From assembly GCA_964553045.1 (NCBI GenBank), contig CAZKJG010000009.1, positions 1-64,000 of the forward strand: a stretch of DNA of 64,000 bases, given 5' to 3'. The notes under the pieces were generated by a model that made no database searches, was not told the DNA's origin, and saw nothing but the letters and a program-made list of their open reading frames with translations. The position numbers and the translations under genes were made by a program. Origin of the DNA: JAWLEP01 sp964553045. GTDB lineage: Bacteria > Fermentibacterota > Fermentibacteria > Fermentibacterales > JCC-6. Shown piece by piece: positions 24,053 through 32,286 of this stretch. Numbering within the stretch: the stretch's first letter is position 1; each line of letters opens with the position of its first letter.

Positions 24053-25327
24053 TTGAACACGATCACTGAGATCACTGCCAGACAGATACTGGACTCCAGG
24101 GGCAACCCCACGCTGGAGGCGGACGTCGTACTGGAGTCGGGCGTATGGGGCAGGGCCGCGGTGCCCAGCGGCGCTTCCACCGGGGAGCACGAGGCCGTGG
24201 AGCTCCGCGACGGCGGGGACGCCTTCCTGGGCAAGGGGGTCACCAGGGCCGTGGAGAACGTCAACGGAAGGATAGCGCCGGAGCTGGTGGGTGTTCCCGC
24301 CGATGACCAGCGTGCAGTGGACGCCATTATGCTGGAGCTGGACGGTACCGGGAACAAGGGCAGCCTGGGGGCGAACGCCGTGCTGGCCGTCTCCATGGCC
24401 GCCGCCCGTGCGGCGGCGGCATACCTGTGCACGCCCCTCTACCGCTACATCGGCGGTCTTTCTTCGGCCCTGCTTCCCGTTCCCATGATCAACGTTCTCA
24501 ACGGAGGCAGGCACGCGTCCAATCCCCTTGACCTGCAGGAGTTCATGATAGTCCCCGCCGGCTTCGATACCTTCGGGGAAGCCCTGCGGGCGGCTGCGGA
24601 GATATTCGGAACGATGAAGGGCAGAGCCTCCGATCTGGGCATGCCCACGACGGTGGGAGACGAGGGAGGGCTGGCGCCCGACCTTCCCGACAACGAGTCG
24701 GCGCTGCATTTCATCATGGAGGCCGTTTCCGCCGCCGGCTACCGGCCGGGAGAGCAGATCTTCCTGGCCCTGGACCCCGCCGCCAGCGAGTTCTACGAGG
24801 AGGGCAGCTACCGTATGCACGGGGCCGGCGCCCTGGACTCCGGGGGAATGGTCGACTACTGGGAGAAACTGGCGAACGCCTACCCCATAGTGAGCATCGA
24901 GGACGGCCTGGACGAGGACGACTGGGACGGCTGGAAGCTCCTCAACAGCCGCCTCGGAAAGCGCATACACCTGGTGGGCGACGACCTGTTCGTAACCAAC
25001 ACCCGGCGTCTGGCCCGGGGTATCCGGGAGGAGTCGGCGAACGCCATTCTAATAAAGCTCAACCAGATAGGAACGCTTACAGAGACTGTGGAGGCGGTGC
25101 AGATGGCCCACCGCAACGGCATGCGTGCCGTGATCAGCCATCGCAGCGGCGAGACCTGCGACACCTTCATTGCGGACCTGGCGGTGGGTCTTTCCACCGG
25201 CCTGATAAAGACCGGATCCACCAGCAGGAGCGACCGCACCTCCAAGTACAACCGCCTGCTGAGGATCGAGGAGGAGCTTGGAGCCGGTGCCGACTACGCC
25301 GCCGGGAGCGCTCTGCTGGAGGGCTGA
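24053..25327 (+). CDS. eno: Enolase
   Basis: Converts 2-phosphoglycerate to phosphoenolpyruvate. The 424-residue product has all catalytic features: GASTGEHEAVELRD, VPMINVLNGGRHASN, the metal ligands in LALDPAASEFY, SIEDGLDEDDW and GDDLFVTN, the base Lys in ILIKLNQIGT, and SHRSGET. The start is TTG (MNTITEITARQIL) with GGGAGG 6 bases upstream; an upstream in-frame ATG lies in the intergenic region and adds a non-homologous tail. The CCCGCCGGCGGG sequence just before (from 23988) could be a weak terminator of the previous gene. It is followed after one base by ftsB, the common eno-ftsB order of many bacteria. Confidence 0.97.
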   Translation: MNTITEITARQILDSRGNPTLEADVVLESGVWGRAAVPSGASTGEHEAVELRDGGDAFLGKGVTRAVENVNGRIAPELVGVPADDQRAVDAIMLELDGTGNKGSLGANAVLAVSMAAARAAAAYLCTPLYRYIGGLSSALLPVPMINVLNGGRHASNPLDLQEFMIVPAGFDTFGEALRAAAEIFGTMKGRASDLGMPTTVGDEGGLAPDLPDNESALHFIMEAVSAAGYRPGEQIFLALDPAASEFYEEGSYRMHGAGALDSGGMVDYWEKLANAYPIVSIEDGLDEDDWDGWKLLNSRLGKRIHLVGDDLFVTNTRRLARGIREESANAILIKLNQIGTLTETVEAVQMAHRNGMRAVISHRSGETCDTFIADLAVGLSTGLIKTGSTSRSDRTSKYNRLLRIEEELGAGADYAAGSALLEG

Positions 25328-25328
25328 G

Positions 25329-25649
25329 TTGCCCGCCGGCCGCGCAGACGGAAGGCGCAGGAAGCTCGTGGTGCTGGGGGCGCTCATACTGATTTGCGCT
25401 CTGGCGATATTCGTGATCTTCAACCGCAACGGCGTGCTGAACTACCTCGCCCTCCGCAGGGAGAAGGAGAACCTGCGCCGGGAGGTCGACTCCCTGGAAG
25501 CCGTTAGGGACAGCCTGGCCCTCGAGGTGGAGAGGCTGAGGTCCGATTCGGCCTACATCGAGCAGGTGATACGCGAGGTGCTGGGCTGGGGCCGCCCCGG
25601 GGAGATGATCATTCGGTTCCACGGTATTCCGTACGGCTCCGAGCCATGA
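25329..25649 (+). CDS. ftsB: FtsB/DivIC-type septum formation initiator
   Basis: A small bitopic division protein, 106 residues: a basic cytoplasmic N-terminus (RADGRRRK), one transmembrane helix (about residues 15-33) and a leucine-zipper-type coiled coil (EKENLRREVDSLEAVRDSL) with the short AYIEQVIREVLGW motif typical of FtsB. In the divisome FtsB binds FtsL and FtsQ. The start is TTG one base after the enolase stop, with GGAGG 6 bases upstream. The eno-ftsB adjacency supports the call. Its stop overlaps the next gene's ATG by four bases. Confidence 0.87.
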   Translation: MPAGRADGRRRKLVVLGALILICALAIFVIFNRNGVLNYLALRREKENLRREVDSLEAVRDSLALEVERLRSDSAYIEQVIREVLGWGRPGEMIIRFHGIPYGSEP

Positions 25650-26944
25650 GGCTGGTCTGCCTGGCCTCGGCGCTGGCGGGCATGGTTCCGGTGGCCCTTC
25701 TGCTGGCCGCCGGAGGCGAGCACGCGGACAGCGACGCACTTGCCCACCTGATCTGGGCCCGGCAGACCCTGGAGACGGGGTCCCCACGAATCGCCGAGGA
25801 CGGAGTATTCGAAGACCCGTCGCTCTACTACCCCAACACCGTACCCAAACCGCTGCCCCTCCTGGTGTCCATTCCGGCGGCTGCCGCGGGAGGCGCTTCC
25901 CTGCTTCAGGCCGAGTACCTGCTCTTCGCGTTTCTGGGTCTGCTGGCCGCCGCCAGTCTGGCTCTGCGCTGCGGCGGCGGAGCCGTCTCCGCGTGGTGGG
26001 CGGCGCTGGCGCTGGGTCTGAACCCGGCCTGGGTCATGCTCACCCTCCGCTGCCGCCCCGCCGTACTGCTGATAGCCCTGGTCCTGGGCGCCGCCGGGCT
26101 GTCCCGTCTCTCCCTTGCGGATCCACTGTCGGCGCTGACGCGGCCGGAGGGGATCCTGGTATTCGCATGGCGGGCACTCAGAAGGAGGAGTCCCGCGGGC
26201 CCGGCTGTTCTCCTGGCGGCGATGGCGGCGTGGCCGCTTCTGAACCTGTGGGCCGCGGGGGACCCCCTCTGGTCGGCCAGGGAGGTTGGGCTGGCGGTTG
26301 AGCAGATGGACTACCCCACGCCGGGTCCGGCCGGCTATCCGCTGCTTCTGGCGGGCCGGTTCTTCCTGGTGGCCGGGCCGGTGCTGGGCCTGGCCCTTCT
26401 GCGGCACATACGCAGCTGGCCACTGGCGGTCCCCCTGGCCGTCTGGGCTGCGGTGCTCTGGATCTCGCTGGCCGGGGGCTCCCTGGTCCTTCCCCGGTAT
26501 CTGGACCCGCTGGTGCTGCTGGGGCTTCCGTGGGCCGTCGCAGCCCTCGCCGGGATGACCTCGGGTTTCGAAAGGAGGGTCTCGACGGCGGTCATGGCCC
26601 TCGCAGTGGGTGCCTCGATGACCCTGTGGCCCTCTGCCATTTCAACATGGCGGCGGGAGCTGGGTCTCCAGCACTCCCTGGAGGAGCTGGGCATGCGGGG
26701 GTGGCAGGGCCGGCTGGCGGTGAACGAGCTGCTGGTGCCCCGAATAGCCGAGACCGCGGGCATCACCGACCTGCGTGGAGAATTCGTCGCCCTTGACCGG
26801 GCGGCCTGGGAGGGGGCGGACCTGGAGGCGATGGGAGTCGGGAGGGTGGCGGTGGTTCCCGGCTCGGTGTACCTGCCGACACATACGGCCGTGTACATGG
26901 AACGCCGGGGAATCCGGCCGGATACGCTGCGGACCGGCGAGTGA
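25646..26944 (+). CDS. Multi-pass membrane protein, possible GT-C fold glycosyltransferase
   Basis: I do not recognise a specific family. The 432-residue product has around nine hydrophobic helices (for example LALSALAGMVPVALLLAA-type segments at both ends of the chain). After the first helix an acidic loop (HADSDALAHLIWARQTLE) resembles the first periplasmic loop of GT-C fold glycosyltransferases (ArnT/PMT/oligosaccharyltransferase-like), and LTRPEGILVFAWRAL and YLDPLVLLGLPWAVAAL recur in that class. A soluble tail of about 90 residues follows. It overlaps ftsB by four bases and rsgA by one base, so it is in the eno operon. A lipid-linked sugar donor is a guess. Confidence 0.6.
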   Translation: MRLVCLASALAGMVPVALLLAAGGEHADSDALAHLIWARQTLETGSPRIAEDGVFEDPSLYYPNTVPKPLPLLVSIPAAAAGGASLLQAEYLLFAFLGLLAAASLALRCGGGAVSAWWAALALGLNPAWVMLTLRCRPAVLLIALVLGAAGLSRLSLADPLSALTRPEGILVFAWRALRRRSPAGPAVLLAAMAAWPLLNLWAAGDPLWSAREVGLAVEQMDYPTPGPAGYPLLLAGRFFLVAGPVLGLALLRHIRSWPLAVPLAVWAAVLWISLAGGSLVLPRYLDPLVLLGLPWAVAALAGMTSGFERRVSTAVMALAVGASMTLWPSAISTWRRELGLQHSLEELGMRGWQGRLAVNELLVPRIAETAGITDLRGEFVALDRAAWEGADLEAMGVGRVAVVPGSVYLPTHTAVYMERRGIRPDTLRTGE

Positions 26945-27840
26945 TGGATTCCACCGGCTGTCTCAGGGTCTCCTCGGTGGGCAGGAGGGGTGTCCTGCTC
27001 ATGGACGGCGAAGGGGCAGAGCTGCCGGCGAGAGCGGCCGGCCGCCTCTTTATCGACAGGCCCCCGGTCCCGGGAGACGTGGTGGAGGCCCGCCGGGAGG
27101 GGGGGACCCTTCTGATCGAGCGGGTCCTCCCGCGCAGAAACACCCTAACCAGGCCGGGCCGAAGGGGTACTCCCAGAACGGTGGCCGCCAACGTAGACCT
27201 GGTCATGGCGGTGATGTCGCTGGATGAACCGCCCTTCTCATCCAGCCTGCTGGACCGAATACTGGCGGCAGCCGAATGGGACCGGCTCAACGCGGTTGTA
27301 GTCCTGAACAAGATCGACCTGCAGACCGAACGGGCCTCCTCACCGGAGGAGCCGCTGGCCGACTACAGGGCCTCCGGCTACACCTGCCGACGGACCAGCT
27401 GCCGGTCCGGGGAGGGAATCGACGATGTCAAGGGGCTCATGTCGGGCAGGGTCGTGATGATGTCCGGTCCCTCCGGGGCGGGCAAGACCTCCATAGTGCG
27501 CCAGCTCCGTCCGGACCTGAAGCTCCAGGTGGGCCAGGTCAGCCCCAGGACCTCGAGGGGCAGGCACACCACTACTGCTTCGAGACTGATACTGCTGGAG
27601 AGGGATACCTTCCTGATGGACACCCCCGGAATCGCCGGCTACGACATCGGTCACATTCCCCCCGAGGATCTGGGCGGGTGCTTCCCCGAGATCGCCCGTC
27701 TGCAGGACCGGTGCCGGTTCCGTGACTGCTTCCACGACAGCGAGCCCGGATGCGCGGTCAGGAGGGCCGCCGAGGCCGGGGACATCTCTTCGGTCCGGTA
27801 CGGGAGCTATCTGGAACTCCTGCGAAAGGCCAGGGAGTAG
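26944..27840 (+). CDS. rsgA: Ribosome small subunit GTPase RsgA (YjeQ)
   Basis: Circularly permuted GTPase that matures the 30S subunit. The 298-residue product has an N-terminal OB-fold region, then the G motifs in the permuted order: G4 LNKID, G1 GPSGAGKTS, G3 DTPG, and a C-terminal zinc site CRFRDCFHDSEPGC. The start is the ATG overlapping the previous stop by one base (TGATG); a GTG one codon earlier also fits and no ribosome-binding site decides between them. It closes the plus-strand operon and converges with the wzz-like gene after a 53-base gap. Confidence 0.95.
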   Translation: MDSTGCLRVSSVGRRGVLLMDGEGAELPARAAGRLFIDRPPVPGDVVEARREGGTLLIERVLPRRNTLTRPGRRGTPRTVAANVDLVMAVMSLDEPPFSSSLLDRILAAAEWDRLNAVVVLNKIDLQTERASSPEEPLADYRASGYTCRRTSCRSGEGIDDVKGLMSGRVVMMSGPSGAGKTSIVRQLRPDLKLQVGQVSPRTSRGRHTTTASRLILLERDTFLMDTPGIAGYDIGHIPPEDLGGCFPEIARLQDRCRFRDCFHDSEPGCAVRRAAEAGDISSVRYGSYLELLRKARE

Positions 27841-27893
27841 GGGAGATCCTGCGGCGACGGAAAATCCGGCCGTGGAGGACGGGAGCATGACGG

Positions 27894-29177
27894 TCAGTCG
27901 CCGCGGCGGGTCTTCTTCCAGAACATCAGGTCGGACCTGATCTCACGCCCCAGCTCGGCCCACCTCGACCACACTTCGGGCCGGTCTACCTGCAGCTGGC
28001 GCATGCGCTCCCGAATAAGCAGGTACCCCACAACGAAGAGCAGGGTCAGCGCGAATATCTCCAGCCAGATATAGAGCTTCTTTGGCTTGCTCTTCCATCC
28101 CGGATGCCTGGGAGGGTCCAGCAGACGTACGTTGGACTCCGTGCGACTCTCCTCCAGCAGAGCCTGATTGTAGTTGAGTATGAGCAGGCTGTGCATCTTC
28201 TGCGCCATCTCGAAGTCGCTCTTGAACTTTACGTAATCGAACTGTATCGCCGGCACCTCGCGTATGGAGACGCCGCTGTAGAAGTCTTCGTAACCGGGAG
28301 GTATCCGTCCCTCCTCCAGCATCCGGATGACCTCGAGGAGGGCGTCCGCGCGCAGCTCCAGCTCGCGGGAGGCCGAGGTGGCGCCGCCCAGGGCCCTGAC
28401 CATGGTCTGGGCCTGGGCCTCCGCCCGAAGGTATTCGCTCTTGAGGTCGGCCAGATTGCCTACGAAGGCCTCCAGCTCGGTCTCCAGGGCGACTATTCCG
28501 TGCTTGCGCTCGAAGACCTGCAGGCTCTCCGCGGCCGCCACTCGAATGCTGTCGGTCCGATTGAGCTGCCGTTGCAGGAACCGCCTGTCGGCGGAGGCAC
28601 GGCTGGAGTAGACCTCGTTCAGCGTGCTGTCGAGGACCGCCACCACCCGCTCGGATACCCCTACGGAGTACATGGGGTCGCCGGTGGTAATCTCCACCTT
28701 CAGAAAACCGGCCGGGGTTACATCGGCGGAGTAGTTCTCGCGGAATTTCTTGCGGGCCCAGTACATCAGCAGCACCTCGTCGTCTGCGTACCTCTGGGTC
28801 AGTCCGATGCTGTCCGCGTAGGCCGTGGTTTTTATCACGTTCTCCACCAGGCTGCGGCTCCGCAGTATCTCCAGGTAGACATCGGAGAGCGTTGTCATGA
28901 GGGGCAGCGAGAATCCCATGCCGCCGCTGAAGTAGCCGGCGAACTCGGACAGTCCCAGGCCGCCGACGCTGAGCGTGGGAGTAGACCTCTCCTCGGGGGG
29001 CATGATCATGGTGGTAACCGTGAACTTCTCGTCCAGCAGATAAGTTATGATCATGGTGGGGACCATTACGATCAGGATGGTTGCCAGAACGAACCAGCGG
29101 TTCTTCAGGAGAACGTAGAGGTACCAGGAGGGCTTCTTCTCGGGGCGCATCGGCGTATGCCCCGGAGACGCCGCCAT
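27894..29177 (-). CDS. Wzz/chain-length determinant protein
   Basis: Inner-membrane polysaccharide co-polymerase that sets polymer length. The 427-residue product has two transmembrane helices, near residues 27-47 and 368-388, bracketing a large periplasmic helical domain, with PPRHPGWKSKPKK just before the second helix (the proline-rich Wzz signature area). A conserved early motif LLKNRWFVLATILIVMVP is seen. No C-terminal BY-kinase domain is fused. The ATG overlaps the upstream export gene's stop by one base (TGATG), which sets this start. The pair would serve a Wzy-dependent capsule or O-polysaccharide; the glycosyltransferases are more than 20 kb away. Confidence 0.9.
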   Translation of the reverse strand: MAASPGHTPMRPEKKPSWYLYVLLKNRWFVLATILIVMVPTMIITYLLDEKFTVTTMIMPPEERSTPTLSVGGLGLSEFAGYFSGGMGFSLPLMTTLSDVYLEILRSRSLVENVIKTTAYADSIGLTQRYADDEVLLMYWARKKFRENYSADVTPAGFLKVEITTGDPMYSVGVSERVVAVLDSTLNEVYSSRASADRRFLQRQLNRTDSIRVAAAESLQVFERKHGIVALETELEAFVGNLADLKSEYLRAEAQAQTMVRALGGATSASRELELRADALLEVIRMLEEGRIPPGYEDFYSGVSIREVPAIQFDYVKFKSDFEMAQKMHSLLILNYNQALLEESRTESNVRLLDPPRHPGWKSKPKKLYIWLEIFALTLLFVVGYLLIRERMRQLQVDRPEVWSRWAELGREIRSDLMFWKKTRRGD

Positions 29178-30388
29178 CAGAACACGCTCTTCCAGGCGAT
29201 GACCACGCTGGCCACGCCGGTGAGTACGGTCAGGTAGTCCTGCCACCAGACCAGCTCGGCCCTGGGAACGTGTATCGTCGAACCCGAGGGGACGCTGGCC
29301 AGGGACTCCGCATCGTAGACCTCGCCGTTGGGAGTAACCACTTCGGCCTCTGCCAGGTCGGCCTCGTCATCCACGCCTCCGGCGCTGGCGATGTAGTATC
29401 CGGCGTCCATTCCCGGTACGTAACCCTGGGGACCGGGCCTGAACACGTGTCCGGCCACCATGACCGTAACCGGGCTTCCCGGGCAGACCAGCATGTCGCC
29501 GGGCAGGATGACCGGGTCGACGGAGGGATCGTCCATGGGTGCGGGTATTCTGACCTCCCTGTCCATGCTGTCGCGCCTCATTACGTAGCATCTGGAGGGA
29601 TGGGCCCATGGAGAGAGGCCTCCGGCCCTCTCCAGCAGACCACTTGCGCTCTCGCCCTGCCGGTAGGAGAGGAAACCCCGTGCGCTTCCCTCCCAGCTGG
29701 TGTCGGCCTGGGCCAGCGGAGCGCCGGACTGGTATATGTTGCGCAGGGAGACAGCTCCCTCCACCCCCACCTTGGGGCCGGAGTAGGGCACGTTAACCAC
29801 GTCCCCCGCCGTGAGCACCGGATTCATCTCCCACTCACCCGTCTCCAGGTAGGCGGCTATGTCAACCTCCAGTGTATCGCCGTGCCGCATCAGGTAGGCT
29901 CTGTCCCAGGAACCGCCGTGAGATACGCCTCCGGCCATCGATATGGCATCGGAGACGCGGGCGGCTGCGGTTGCCGAATACAGGCCTGGCGTCACCACGT
30001 TCCCGGTGACCGACACCCGGAAAGACCGCATTCTCGCCAGCCCGACCAGGGGCCTGCGGCGGCGGAACCGGGCGTGGAACTCGTCTTCCAGCATGGCCGC
30101 TGCGTCCGCCAGGGTCATGCCCTCGACGTCCAGGGCGCCCACCAGGGGAATGACCACATGGCCGTCGGGGGTCACCGGCAGTTCCAGACCGCCCTCGGAA
30201 AGGGAGTCGCAAAGCTGCATCGGCAGCCCGCCCTCGGCCGTTATCCACAGTATGTCGCCGGGGCCGACCTTGTAGCTGAGGGGATCTACGGGAAACGTCG
30301 GCCCGGGGAGATGGCCCGGATTCTGGGCCGACGCCTGTCCCACCAGGCAACACAGCAGAAGCGTGCAGGTCAGCGCGACATCGGCCAT
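29177..30388 (-). CDS. Polysaccharide export protein, Wza family (SLBB domains)
   Basis: The 403-residue exported protein has a signal peptide ending VGQASAQ. A Poly_export domain follows (YKVGPGDILWI, VTPDGHVVIPLVG, VEGMTLADAAAMLE), and then two SLBB-like segments (VTGNVVTPGLYSA, VAGHVFRPGPQGY). Wza proteins form the outer-membrane channel for capsule export. The start MADVALTC is preceded by GGGGGG 9 bases upstream, whereas the open frame upstream lacks a signal peptide. The C-terminal hydrophobic stretch (TVLTGVASVVIAWK) may anchor the protein in the outer membrane. It is followed by the wzz-like gene in the same operon. Confidence 0.9.
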   Translation of the reverse strand: MADVALTCTLLLCCLVGQASAQNPGHLPGPTFPVDPLSYKVGPGDILWITAEGGLPMQLCDSLSEGGLELPVTPDGHVVIPLVGALDVEGMTLADAAAMLEDEFHARFRRRRPLVGLARMRSFRVSVTGNVVTPGLYSATAAARVSDAISMAGGVSHGGSWDRAYLMRHGDTLEVDIAAYLETGEWEMNPVLTAGDVVNVPYSGPKVGVEGAVSLRNIYQSGAPLAQADTSWEGSARGFLSYRQGESASGLLERAGGLSPWAHPSRCYVMRRDSMDREVRIPAPMDDPSVDPVILPGDMLVCPGSPVTVMVAGHVFRPGPQGYVPGMDAGYYIASAGGVDDEADLAEAEVVTPNGEVYDAESLASVPSGSTIHVPRAELVWWQDYLTVLTGVASVVIAWKSVF

Positions 30389-30420
30389 GTGCGAACACCC
30401 CCCGCCGTGACTGGCCCCGT

Positions 30421-30454
30421 AAAACCGATCAGGCGGGAAGCAGGGCCTCCCGCC
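30421..30454 (-). terminator. Terminator-like hairpin after argF
   Basis: On the minus strand GGCGGGA pairs with TCCCGCC across a 9-base loop, followed after a few bases by TTTT. It lies 22 bases past the argF stop and before the Wza-like gene. Confidence 0.5.
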
Positions 30455-30475
30455 AGCCCGGCTACAATAACCCAA

Positions 30476-31417
30476 CTACAGAAGCGATGCAACCATGAGG
30501 GCCTTGATGGTGTGCTTGCGGTTCTCGGCCTCGTCCCAGACCACGGAGCCGGGGCCCTCGATAACGTCGAAGGTCACCTCGTTGCCCTTCACCGCCGGCA
30601 GGCAGTGCATGAAGAGCACGTCCGGGTTGCCCGTCTCGTCCAGCATCTCGGCGTCCACCCTGTAGGGCTCGAGCATGGAGATCCGCTCCTTCATCCGCTC
30701 CTCCTCGCCCATGGAGGCCCAGACGTCGGTGTAGATCACGTTGGCTCCCCGGACGGCGGCGTCACGATCGGACGTTATGCGGACATCGGCCCCGGATACC
30801 TCGGCCAGACCCCGGACCGTCTCCACCAGCTTGCCCTCCGGATACAGCTCCTCCGGGCCCAGGATGGTGCAGTTCATGCCCATCAGCGCCGAGCCTATCA
30901 TCAGGCTGTTTGCCATGTTGTTGCGGCCGTCGCCGGCGTAGACGAAGTCCAGCCCGGCCACGTCGCCCAGGTTCTCCTCGATGGTCATCAGGTCCGCCAG
31001 CACCTGGGTGGGGTGGTAGAGGTCGGTGAGGCCGTTGAACACCGGCACCCCCGAGTACTCGGCCAGCTTCTCCACGGTCTCCTGCTCGAAGCCGCGGAAC
31101 ATGATGCAGTCGAACATCCGCCCCAGCACCCGGGCGGTGTCCTCTATGCTCTCCTTGGCCCCCAGCTGTATGTCGGAGCTGGAGAGGAAGACGGGGCAGC
31201 CCCCCTCCTCGCCGAAGGCGGTCTCGAAGGCGCACCGGGTTCGGGTGGAGCGCTTCTCGAACAGCATGGCCAGGGTCCTGCCCCGGAACCGCTGCAGGTA
31301 CTGGCCCGCCAGCCTCTCCGCCTTCAGCATGTGCGCCAGGTCCAGCAGGTACCGTATGTCCCCTGCCTTCAGGTCCAGCAGGGTCAGCAGGTTCCTTCCC
31401 CGGAAGTTCTTCGCCAT
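30476..31417 (-). CDS. argF: Ornithine carbamoyltransferase
   Basis: Makes citrulline from ornithine and carbamoyl phosphate in arginine biosynthesis. The 313-residue product has the carbamoyl phosphate motif FEKRSTRTR, the HPTQ motif (LYHPTQVLADL), SMGEE-type ornithine loop residues and FMHCLPA, all characteristic of ornithine rather than aspartate transcarbamoylases. ATG with GGAAGGA about 6 bases upstream. A TTGACA-N16-TATCTT promoter lies 58-85 bases upstream, immediately behind the terminator of the outer-membrane gene. No other arg gene is nearby. A catabolic role (arcB) cannot be excluded. Confidence 0.96.
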   Translation of the reverse strand: MAKNFRGRNLLTLLDLKAGDIRYLLDLAHMLKAERLAGQYLQRFRGRTLAMLFEKRSTRTRCAFETAFGEEGGCPVFLSSSDIQLGAKESIEDTARVLGRMFDCIMFRGFEQETVEKLAEYSGVPVFNGLTDLYHPTQVLADLMTIEENLGDVAGLDFVYAGDGRNNMANSLMIGSALMGMNCTILGPEELYPEGKLVETVRGLAEVSGADVRITSDRDAAVRGANVIYTDVWASMGEEERMKERISMLEPYRVDAEMLDETGNPDVLFMHCLPAVKGNEVTFDVIEGPGSVVWDEAENRKHTIKALMVASLL

Positions 31418-31474
31418 GTCGATCCTTCCTGTGCGGGGTGCCGCCGAAGAGGTGGGTGCGCTTTCATCCCGGGC

Positions 31475-31502
31475 AAGATAGCAGGTAGGCTCGTCCTGTC
31501 AA
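31475..31502 (-). promoter_or_regulatory. Predicted housekeeping promoter for argF
   Basis: On the minus strand TTGACA (31502-31497), a 16-base spacer and TATCTT (31480-31475), followed by GCCC. The same sequence plan recurs before the lipoprotein gene at 35081. The -35 box overlaps the tail of the preceding terminator. Confidence 0.75.
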
Positions 31503-31532
31503 TACAGAAGGGGCGCGGCAGAGCCGCGCCCC
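31501..31532 (-). terminator. Rho-independent terminator of the outer-membrane protein gene
   Basis: Perfect 10-bp stem GGGGCGCGGC/GCCGCGCCCC (31532-31523 with 31519-31510) with a 3-base loop, then TTCTGTATT on the minus strand. It lies 21 bases beyond the stop of the beta-barrel gene. Confidence 0.8.
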
Positions 31533-31552
31533 CGTGTCTCGCGCTGCCGTGT

Positions 31553-32134
31553 CTAGAAGATGTAGTAGGCTCCGGCCAGGATGTTCTCGGGAGCCTGTGT
31601 CCTGTAGCCGGAGTACGTCTCGTCGACGTCTGCTTCGCCGGCCTCGGTGGTGGTTGTGGCGCTGTAGTAGCGGATTCCGAACTCCGTGAACAGAGCGAAG
31701 CGCTCCGCGCCCGGAATGGCGAAGTCGATCCTCATCAGCGGGGAGATGGAGTAGGCGCTGGTCTCGGGGCCGTCCTCACCGTCGGACTCTGTGGTGGTCT
31801 TGGAGTAGATGAACTGGCCCCCGAAGCTGAACTGGGTGTTGGCCGGGTCGGCGATCAGGTAGTAGCCCGAACCGCCAATGGCCCAGACAGCTGCATCGTA
31901 CTCGTCGTCACCCGGGTCCATCTCGTAGGACTGCTTGTCGTAGCCCAGAAGGCCCTCTACACGGAAGCTGGGGCTCGCCATGGCGCCGAAGCGGAGCATG
32001 GCCATGTCCTGTGTGTAGAGCGAGGCACCGGAGACATAACCGGGAACCGAACCGTACTTGAAGCCCAGGGAGTAGCCTCCGAAGGCCGCACCGGCCAGCG
32101 CAAGGAGCGCGACGGCTGCGAAAATCCTCATCAT
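31553..32134 (-). CDS. Small outer-membrane beta-barrel protein
   Basis: The 193-residue product starts with a signal peptide (MRIFAAVALLALAGAAFGG). The rest alternates polar and hydrophobic residues in short strands with aromatic belts (for example GYDKQSYEMD, FSFGGQFIYSKTTT, FALFTEFGIRYYSATTT) and ends in a strand with terminal Phe (ILAGAYYIF), the usual signature for BAM-inserted outer-membrane proteins. Around eight to ten strands are predicted. I cannot assign a function. GGAGGG precedes a double ATG, so the start may be one residue later. The gene has its own promoter and terminator, so it is a single-gene unit. Confidence 0.8.
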   Translation of the reverse strand: MMRIFAAVALLALAGAAFGGYSLGFKYGSVPGYVSGASLYTQDMAMLRFGAMASPSFRVEGLLGYDKQSYEMDPGDDEYDAAVWAIGGSGYYLIADPANTQFSFGGQFIYSKTTTESDGEDGPETSAYSISPLMRIDFAIPGAERFALFTEFGIRYYSATTTTEAGEADVDETYSGYRTQAPENILAGAYYIF

Positions 32135-32173
32135 CTTTCCCTCCTCAAGGTTGTGAGAATGACCTTGCGAATA

Positions 32174-32201
32174 GAATTAACCAATGCTCAACAAACGTCA
32201 A
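32174..32201 (-). promoter_or_regulatory. Predicted promoter of the outer-membrane protein gene
   Basis: On the minus strand TTGACG (32201-32196), a 16-base spacer and TAATTC (32179-32174), in an AT-rich block of about 100 bases that contrasts with the GC-rich surroundings. The -10 match is moderate. Confidence 0.5.
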
Positions 32202-32235
32202 TAGCTCTAATATGCTATGAAAGTATAATAAACGA

Positions 32236-32280
32236 CAAAGGTCAGGGAGCCTCCCGCCCGGGGGCGGGCGGGGGGGGCCT
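32236..32280 (-). terminator. GC-rich hairpin cluster after the lipoprotein gene
   Basis: CCCGCCC and GGGCGGG (32253-32268) and GGGAG/CTCCC (32245-32255) can form alternative stems on the minus strand, followed by a TTTGTCGTTT tract. A run of eight G (32270-32277 on plus) is nearby. The role as terminator is probable but the U-tract is interrupted. Confidence 0.4.
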
Positions 32281-32286
32281 CGTTGC

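Noticed and set aside
32253..32277. Run of eight G as a phase-variation tract
   Set aside because: It lies outside any gene and beyond a stop codon, so slippage would not switch a protein.
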